From positions 8,259 to 25,900 of the forward strand of contig DMCN01000003.1 of NCBI GenBank assembly GCA_003445795.1: a DNA stretch of 17,642 nucleotides, in the 5' to 3' direction. Every line of letters begins with the position of its first letter. The first letter of the stretch is position 1. The notes beneath the pieces were generated by a model. It ran no database searches. It saw only the letters and a program-made list of their open reading frames with translations, and had not been told where the DNA came from. This document shows positions 13,314 through 17,642 of this stretch, piece by piece. Source of the stretch: Gallionellaceae bacterium. Lineage in GTDB: Bacteria; Pseudomonadota; Gammaproteobacteria; Burkholderiales; Gallionellaceae. The translations under genes were made by a program, and so were the position numbers.

Positions 13314-15074
13314 ATGATCATGAAGTTTCTTGAACAAGCTCCGCGCTTCCTGTTTTTCACCGGCAAGGGCGGGGTGGGCAAAACCTCGATCGCTTGTGCC
13401 TCCGCAATCCAATTGGCGGAGGCTGGGAAGCGCGTTTTGCTGGTCAGCACCGACCCCGCTTCCAACGTCGGGCAGGTATTCGGCATCTCAATCGGCAATC
13501 GCATCACCGCTATCCCAGCGGTGCCGCGACTGGCTGCACTCGAGATCGATCCGCAGGCGGCAGCGCAGGTCTATCGCGACCGCATCGTCGGTCCGGTGCG
13601 CGGGGTGCTGCCCGATGCGGTGGTCAAAGGTATCGAGGAGCAACTCTCCGGTGCATGTACCACCGAGATCGCCGCTTTCGATGAGTTCACCGCGCTGCTG
13701 ATCGATTCAACACTGACAAGGGAATACGAGCACATCATCTTCGACACTGCGCCGACCGGGCACACGATCCGGCTGCTGCAACTGCCGGGCGCATGGAGCG
13801 GTTTCCTGGAAGAAGGCAAGGGCGATGCCTCGTGCCTCGGTCCCCTAGCCGGTCTGGAGAAGCAGCGGGAACAATATAAGGCAGCGGTCGATGCACTGGC
13901 CGATGGCAGTCGTACACGGTTGATTCTGGTCGCCCGTGCGCAACAGGGCACCTTGCGCGAAGTCGCGCGCACCCATGAAGAACTCGCGGCCATTGGCTTG
14001 CAACAGCAATACCTGGTCATCAACGGTGTTCTTCCAAAGATAGAAGCGGAAAATGACCCGCTGGCGGCAGCCATACACGAGCGTGAACTCGCCGCACTGA
14101 ACGCGATCCCCGATGTATTGAAGGAGCTGCCCCTGGACAAGGTCGAGCTCAAGCCCTTTAACCTCGTCGGTCTGGATGCTCTGCAGCAGTTGCTGACAGA
14201 GTCGGCGCCGCTTGCGCTGGACTCGGCCGATGAACCCCTGTTATTTGACGAGCCTCACCTGTCTGAGCTGGTCGATGGCATCGCTGCAGAAGGTCATGGC
14301 CTAGTGATGCTGATGGGCAAGGGCGGCGTCGGCAAAACCACCTTGGCGGCAGCCATCGCTGTGGAACTGGCTCACCGAGGCTTGCCGACTCATCTCACGA
14401 CATCCGATCCCGCTGCGCATCTGACCGAAACACTGATCGGTTCCCTTGAGAATCTGACCGTAAGTCGCATCGACCCGCATGAGGAAACCGAGCGCTATCG
14501 TCAGCATGTGCTGGAGAGCAAGGGCGCGAAACTTGATGCCCAAGGCCGTGCGTTGCTGGAAGAAGACCTGCGCTCACCCTGTACCGAAGAGATCGCCGTA
14601 TTTCAGGCGTTTTCCCGCATCATCCGCGAGGCAGGCAAGAAATTCGTTGTCATGGATACCGCCCCCACCGGCCACACATTGTTGCTGCTCGATGCGACCG
14701 GAGCCTACCATCGCGAGGTGACGCGCCAGATGGGCGACAAGGGGATGCACTACACCACCCCGATGATGCAATTGCAGGATAGCAAACAGACCAAGGTGCT
14801 GATCGCGACACTGGCAGAAACCACGCCGGTACTGGAAGCAGCGAACCTGCAAGCCGATCTGCGTCGTGCGGGTATTGAACCGTGGGCTTGGATCATCAAT
14901 ACCAGTGTGGCAGCGGCATCTGCCAGATCACCGCTGCTGCGGCAAAGAGCCGCGAACGAGTTGCGCGAGATCAATGCGGTCGCCAGCCAGCATGCACAGC
15001 GCTATGCGGTTGCTCCTTTACTCCGGAATGAGCCGGTTGGCGTAGCGCGTTTGCTTGAACTGGCTGCCGGATAA
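13314..15074 (+). CDS. arsA: Arsenite-activated ATPase ArsA (tandem A1-A2)
   Basis: ArsA is the cytosolic ATPase that drives arsenite extrusion together with the membrane carrier. At 586 residues it is the full two-domain form. Domain A1 has a P-loop GKGGVGKTS (17-25) and DTAPTGHT (144-151); domain A2 has GKGGVGKTT (335-343) and DTAPTGHT (448-455). The three metalloid ligands known from the E. coli enzyme (Cys113, Cys172, Cys422) are present here as Cys115, Cys174 and Cys423, so allosteric activation by arsenite should be intact. The start at 13314 abuts the arsD stop; a second Met two codons in (13320) is an equally possible start. Acr3 follows after 43 bases. Acr3 can export alone, so the ArsDA pair turns a secondary carrier into an ATP-driven pump; that mechanism is known for ArsB and inferred for Acr3 here. 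Confidence 0.97.
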   Translation: MIMKFLEQAPRFLFFTGKGGVGKTSIACASAIQLAEAGKRVLLVSTDPASNVGQVFGISIGNRITAIPAVPRLAALEIDPQAAAQVYRDRIVGPVRGVLPDAVVKGIEEQLSGACTTEIAAFDEFTALLIDSTLTREYEHIIFDTAPTGHTIRLLQLPGAWSGFLEEGKGDASCLGPLAGLEKQREQYKAAVDALADGSRTRLILVARAQQGTLREVARTHEELAAIGLQQQYLVINGVLPKIEAENDPLAAAIHERELAALNAIPDVLKELPLDKVELKPFNLVGLDALQQLLTESAPLALDSADEPLLFDEPHLSELVDGIAAEGHGLVMLMGKGGVGKTTLAAAIAVELAHRGLPTHLTTSDPAAHLTETLIGSLENLTVSRIDPHEETERYRQHVLESKGAKLDAQGRALLEEDLRSPCTEEIAVFQAFSRIIREAGKKFVVMDTAPTGHTLLLLDATGAYHREVTRQMGDKGMHYTTPMMQLQDSKQTKVLIATLAETTPVLEAANLQADLRRAGIEPWAWIINTSVAAASARSPLLRQRAANELREINAVASQHAQRYAVAPLLRNEPVGVARLLELAAG

Positions 15075-15117
15075 ATCGCCGCCACCGACAGGAATTGAAC
15101 ACATCTAAGGATATGAC

Positions 15118-16137
15118 ATGAGTGTATTTGAACGTTACCTGACCCTGTGGGTCTTCCTCTGCATCATCATTGGCGTGGTGCTGGGGCAAATGATCCCGGC
15201 ACCGTTCCACTGGCTGGGCACGCTGGAAGTGGCCAAGGTCAACATCCCTGTTGGCTTGCTGATCTGGGTGATGATCATCCCGATGCTGCTGCGCATCGAC
15301 TTTAGGACTGTGCGCGAAGTGGGGAAACACTGGCGCGGCATCGGCGTCACGCTGTTCATCAACTGGGCGATCAAACCGTTCTCGATGGCGCTGCTGGCCT
15401 GGATCTTCATCCGCCACCTGTTTGCGCCGTACCTGCCCGCCGACCAACTCGACAGCTACGTCGCCGGTCTCATCCTGCTCGCCGCCGCACCGTGTACCGC
15501 GATGGTTTTCGTGTGGAGCCGTCTGGTGAACGGCGAGCCGCTGTTCACGCTGAGTCAGGTCGCGCTCAACGATACCATCATGGTATTCGCTTTCGCGCCG
15601 CTGGTTGCGCTGCTGCTTGGCCTGTCGGCTATCGTCGTGCCGTGGGACACACTGCTGGTGTCGGTGGTGCTCTATATTGTGCTGCCAGTGCTGCTGGCAC
15701 AAGTGTGGCGCAGGATGCTGCTGAAACGCGGCGAGGAAGCGTTGCAACGCACATTGCATGCGCTGGGGCCAATCTCCATCTCCGCGCTGTTGCTGACACT
15801 GGTGCTGCTGTTCGCCTTTCAGGGCAAAGCCATCGTCGAGCAGCCGCTCATCATCCTGATGCTGGCGGTGCCCATCACCATCCAGGTGTATTTCAATTCG
15901 GGCGTGGCTTATTGGCTCAACCGCCGCTTCGGTGAGGCGCATTGCGTGGCCGGGCCTTCGGCATTGATCGGTGCGTCCAATTTCTTCGAGCTGGCTGTAG
16001 CCGCTGCCATCAGTCTGTTCGGCTTCGAGTCGGGCGCGGCACTGGCCACCGTGGTGGGCGTGCTGATCGAGGTGCCGGTGATGTTGAGCGTGGTGTATCT
16101 GGTGAAACGCAGCCAGGGCTGGTACGAAAAGGCCTAG
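15118..16137 (+). CDS. acr3: Arsenite efflux carrier Acr3
   Basis: Acr3 is an inner-membrane carrier of the BART superfamily that exports arsenite, driven by the proton gradient or by ArsA. The 339 residues are almost wholly hydrophobic and fit the family's ten spans. The conserved cysteine of the fourth span is Cys126 in APCTAMVFVWS, and the conserved glutamate of the ninth span is Glu318 in GVLIEVPVML; both are needed in studied Acr3 proteins. NSGVAYWLNR and GPSALIGASNFFELAVA are also family segments. The protein is unrelated to ArsB. ATG 15118 has AAGGA 6 bases upstream. The gene lies 43 bases after arsA and only 4 bases before the glutaredoxin-like gene. Confidence 0.96.
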   Translation: MSVFERYLTLWVFLCIIIGVVLGQMIPAPFHWLGTLEVAKVNIPVGLLIWVMIIPMLLRIDFRTVREVGKHWRGIGVTLFINWAIKPFSMALLAWIFIRHLFAPYLPADQLDSYVAGLILLAAAPCTAMVFVWSRLVNGEPLFTLSQVALNDTIMVFAFAPLVALLLGLSAIVVPWDTLLVSVVLYIVLPVLLAQVWRRMLLKRGEEALQRTLHALGPISISALLLTLVLLFAFQGKAIVEQPLIILMLAVPITIQVYFNSGVAYWLNRRFGEAHCVAGPSALIGASNFFELAVAAAISLFGFESGAALATVVGVLIEVPVMLSVVYLVKRSQGWYEKA

Positions 16138-16141
16138 GCCG

Positions 16142-16369
16142 ATGCGACTGGTTCTGTACGGGAAGGAATCCTGTCATCTGTGCGATGAGGCGGAAGTTGT
16201 CTTGCGTGAGCTTGGCATCGTTGCCGAATATATCGACATAACGTCGGATGCCGGATTGCTGGAGAACTACGGTATCCGGATACCGGTGTTGAAACGGCTG
16301 GATAGCAGAGCAGAGTTGGGGTGGCCGTTCGATGCCGAGAGGGTTGCGCGGTTCCTGACGGAAAAGTGA
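16142..16369 (+). CDS. Small glutaredoxin-like protein (CXXC, DUF836 type), last gene of the ars operon
   Basis: This 75-residue protein has a single thioredoxin-like fold. It starts with the strand MRLVLYGKE, has the redox motif CHLC (Cys11, Cys14) at the head of the first helix, and the cis-proline of the fold in IPVLK (Pro49). The family (glutaredoxin-like DUF836) is widespread in proteobacteria, usually without a known partner. Here the ATG lies 4 bases after the acr3 stop, so it is surely co-transcribed with the arsenic genes. A reasonable role is thiol-disulfide exchange with ArsC, whose three-cysteine mechanism needs a donor, but this is inference. No good ribosome site is visible, so translation probably depends on coupling to acr3. 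The TGA ends at 16369, and a long hairpin follows. Confidence 0.88.
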   Translation: MRLVLYGKESCHLCDEAEVVLRELGIVAEYIDITSDAGLLENYGIRIPVLKRLDSRAELGWPFDAERVARFLTEK

Positions 16370-16376
16370 TGCCGCG

Positions 16377-16411
16377 ACTTGGTCTTACTGTGTTTCACAG
16401 CAAGACCAAGT
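16377..16411. terminator. Long hairpin between the convergent ars and proB genes
   Basis: ACTTGGTCTT (16377-16386) pairs with AAGACCAAGT (16402-16411), and inside it CTGTG (16388-16392) pairs with CACAG (16396-16400) around TTT. On the + strand the two stems are split by an A-C mismatch; on the - strand the same position is a G-U pair, giving a continuous 16-bp stem. It overlaps the last codons and stop of proB. No strong T-run follows on either strand, so termination is likely but unproven. Confidence 0.65.
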
Positions 16412-17519
16412 TGTCCCTGTGAATGAGTTCCGGTTCGTCTACGTAACCGAGGATATTCTCGATCTCGCCGCTGGCCTTGCCCGCGATTCGGCGCGCTTCA
16501 TCCGCGTTGTAGTTCACCAGTCCGCGCGCAATGTCGCGACCTTCGGTATCGAGAACGGCGACGACGGCACCGCGCTGGAATTCTCCGCTGACCTGCGTGA
16601 CGCCGATCGACAGCAGGCTTTTGCCTTCATTGCGCAGTACGCGCACCGCACCCGCATCCAGAGAAACCTTGCCACTCACTTGCAGGTGGTCGGCCAGCCA
16701 TTGTTTGCGAGCATCCAGTGACAGCGCGCTGGCGGTGAGCAGGGTGCCGATGGATTCGCCCTGCAGCAGGCGCGGCAGCACGTCGCGTTCGTGGCCGGAG
16801 GCGATGACGGTGTGTGCACCGCTGCGGGCGGCGCGCTTGGCGGCCAGCACTTTGGTGATCATACCGCCGCGGCCGATGTGGCTACCGGCACCTCCTGCCA
16901 TCAATTCCAGTTTTTCATCGCCAGCCTGAGCTTCGCTGATGAGTGAGGCACTCGCATCCTTGCGTGGGTCGGCAGTGTAGAGGCCGTCCTGATCGGTGAG
17001 GATGACGAAGGCATCGGCCTCGATCAGATTGGCGACCAGCGCGCCCAGCGTGTCGTTGTCGCCGAATTTGATTTCATCGGTGACGACGGTGTCGTTCTCG
17101 TTGATGATCGGCACGACGCCACGCGCCAGCAACGTGTCAATGGTGTTGCGCGCGTTGAGATGGCGAACGCGGTCGCTGAGATCGGCGTGCGTGAGCAGAA
17201 TCTGGGCGACATGGAGGCCGTGGCGGCGGAATGCTTCGGCATAGAGGGACATCAATTTGCTCTGGCCGATGGCGGCGCAGGCCTGAAGCTCCGGCAGCGA
17301 CGTGGGGCGCGCCGTCATGCCCAGTTCGCCCATGCCCGCGCCGATGGCGCCGGAAGAGACAACGGCGACCTCGATGGAGTTGCGACGCAACGCAGCGAGT
17401 TGGTCGGCGAGGGCGGACACGCGAGCGAGGTCAAGCTGGCGCCCGGCGTTGGTCAGCAAGCCGGTGCCGATCTTCACGACGATCCGTTGCGGTTGATTGA
17501 TGGCTTTGAGCCGGTTCAT
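16395..17519 (-). CDS. proB: Glutamate 5-kinase
   Basis: ProB phosphorylates L-glutamate to gamma-glutamyl phosphate, the first and feedback-controlled step of proline synthesis. The 374 residues hold an amino-acid kinase domain (about 1-260) and a C-terminal PUA domain (about 280-365). Motifs seen: RIVVKIGTGLLT (usually VGSSL), VVSSGAIGAGM, NARNTIDTLL, PIINENDTVV, FGDNDTLGALVA, LTDQDGLYTADPR and the GGMITKVLAAKRA segment. The start ATG (17519-17517) gives the expected N-terminus; the ribosome site is poor. In many betaproteobacteria proB follows obgE; here the upstream neighbour is instead a divergent tRNA gene about 90 bases away, so proB has its own promoter, which I cannot place with confidence. 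It converges on the ars operon and shares the hairpin at its 3' end. Confidence 0.96.
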   Translation of the reverse strand: MNRLKAINQPQRIVVKIGTGLLTNAGRQLDLARVSALADQLAALRRNSIEVAVVSSGAIGAGMGELGMTARPTSLPELQACAAIGQSKLMSLYAEAFRRHGLHVAQILLTHADLSDRVRHLNARNTIDTLLARGVVPIINENDTVVTDEIKFGDNDTLGALVANLIEADAFVILTDQDGLYTADPRKDASASLISEAQAGDEKLELMAGGAGSHIGRGGMITKVLAAKRAARSGAHTVIASGHERDVLPRLLQGESIGTLLTASALSLDARKQWLADHLQVSGKVSLDAGAVRVLRNEGKSLLSIGVTQVSGEFQRGAVVAVLDTEGRDIARGLVNYNADEARRIAGKASGEIENILGYVDEPELIHRDNLVLL

Positions 17520-17559
17520 AAAGCACAGATTCTTATCAGAGTTACGCTCAGGTTTCCAG

Positions 17560-17587
17560 TTGACTTCGCAATTTGGCTGAATACGCT
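17560..17587 (+). promoter_or_regulatory. Putative tRNA promoter
   Basis: TTGACT (17560-17565) and TACGCT (17582-17587) are 16 bases apart. Transcription would start near 17594 in a GC-rich stretch, about 15 bases before the tRNA, as is usual for stable RNA genes. Confidence 0.5.
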
Positions 17588-17608
17588 CACAGGACGCTTT
17601 CCCTTGGC

Positions 17609-17642
17609 GGGGGCGTAGCTCAGCTGGTTAGAGCGCTTGCCT
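17609..17642 (+). tRNA. tRNA gene, 5' part (cut by the window end)
   Basis: The sequence GGGGGCG, TA, then D-arm GCTC-AGCTGGTTA-GAGC, then G and CTTGC CT matches tRNA positions 1-33 exactly, with T8, A14, G18, G19 and T33 in place. The window stops one base before the anticodon, so the amino acid cannot be read. The CTTGC anticodon stem followed by CT resembles many tRNA-Asp genes, but that is only a guess. Confidence 0.9.

Noticed and set aside
17520..17608. Possible promoter for proB in the proB-tRNA gap
   Set aside because: TTGCGA and GATAAG-like elements exist on the - strand but not at a convincing spacing, so no site is called.

Overview
The window is a GC-rich stretch of bacterial chromosome, tightly packed and mostly on the + strand. 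Its gene content and gene pairs (nadA; an EEP-phosphatase/clsB pair; glgP-glk; an Atm1-type ABC exporter; an ars operon with acr3; proB) suggest a proteobacterium. A betaproteobacterium of the Nitrosomonadales/Gallionellaceae kind is my best guess, but that rests on general resemblance and not on a search. I see no insertion sequence, transposase, phage gene or CRISPR array.

Layout: (1) 1-496 is the 3' end of nadA (NAD biosynthesis). (2) 497-1147 is a visibly AT-richer patch with two overlapping small genes of unknown function. (3) 1148-3054 is a two-gene operon, an endonuclease/exonuclease/phosphatase-fold protein and cardiolipin synthase B, probably read from a leaderless start. (4) 3062-6608 is a promoter followed by glycogen phosphorylase and glucokinase with an ATGA overlap, a glycogen-breakdown unit. 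(5) 6738-8786 is a membrane GGDEF-EAL protein with a CXXCH haem-c motif in its periplasmic part, probably a redox- or ligand-sensing c-di-GMP enzyme. (6) 8787-9049 is a structured intergenic region that I read as a candidate small RNA with anti-Shine-Dalgarno motifs and its own terminator. (7) 9050-11811 holds an Atm1/HMT1-type ABC exporter, then a secreted D-Ala-D-Ala endopeptidase (PBP7 type), closed by a two-way terminator. (8) On the - strand, 11855-11935 encodes a probable 26-residue single-span membrane protein. (9) 12024-16369 is a complete arsenic resistance operon: arsR, arsC, arsD, arsA, acr3 and a small glutaredoxin-like gene. (10) proB lies on the - strand, converging on the ars operon with a long shared hairpin. 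(11) The window ends inside a tRNA gene on the + strand.

How the ars genes fit together: ArsR represses from an inverted repeat lying over the -10 region. ArsC reduces arsenate to arsenite. ArsD carries arsenite to the ArsA ATPase, and Acr3 exports it. The last gene encodes a CXXC thiol protein that could supply electrons to ArsC; this last step is inference from position only. The least explained items are the candidate sRNA at about 8867-8997, the 26-residue membrane protein, the haem-motif GGDEF-EAL protein and the AT-rich gene pair after nadA.
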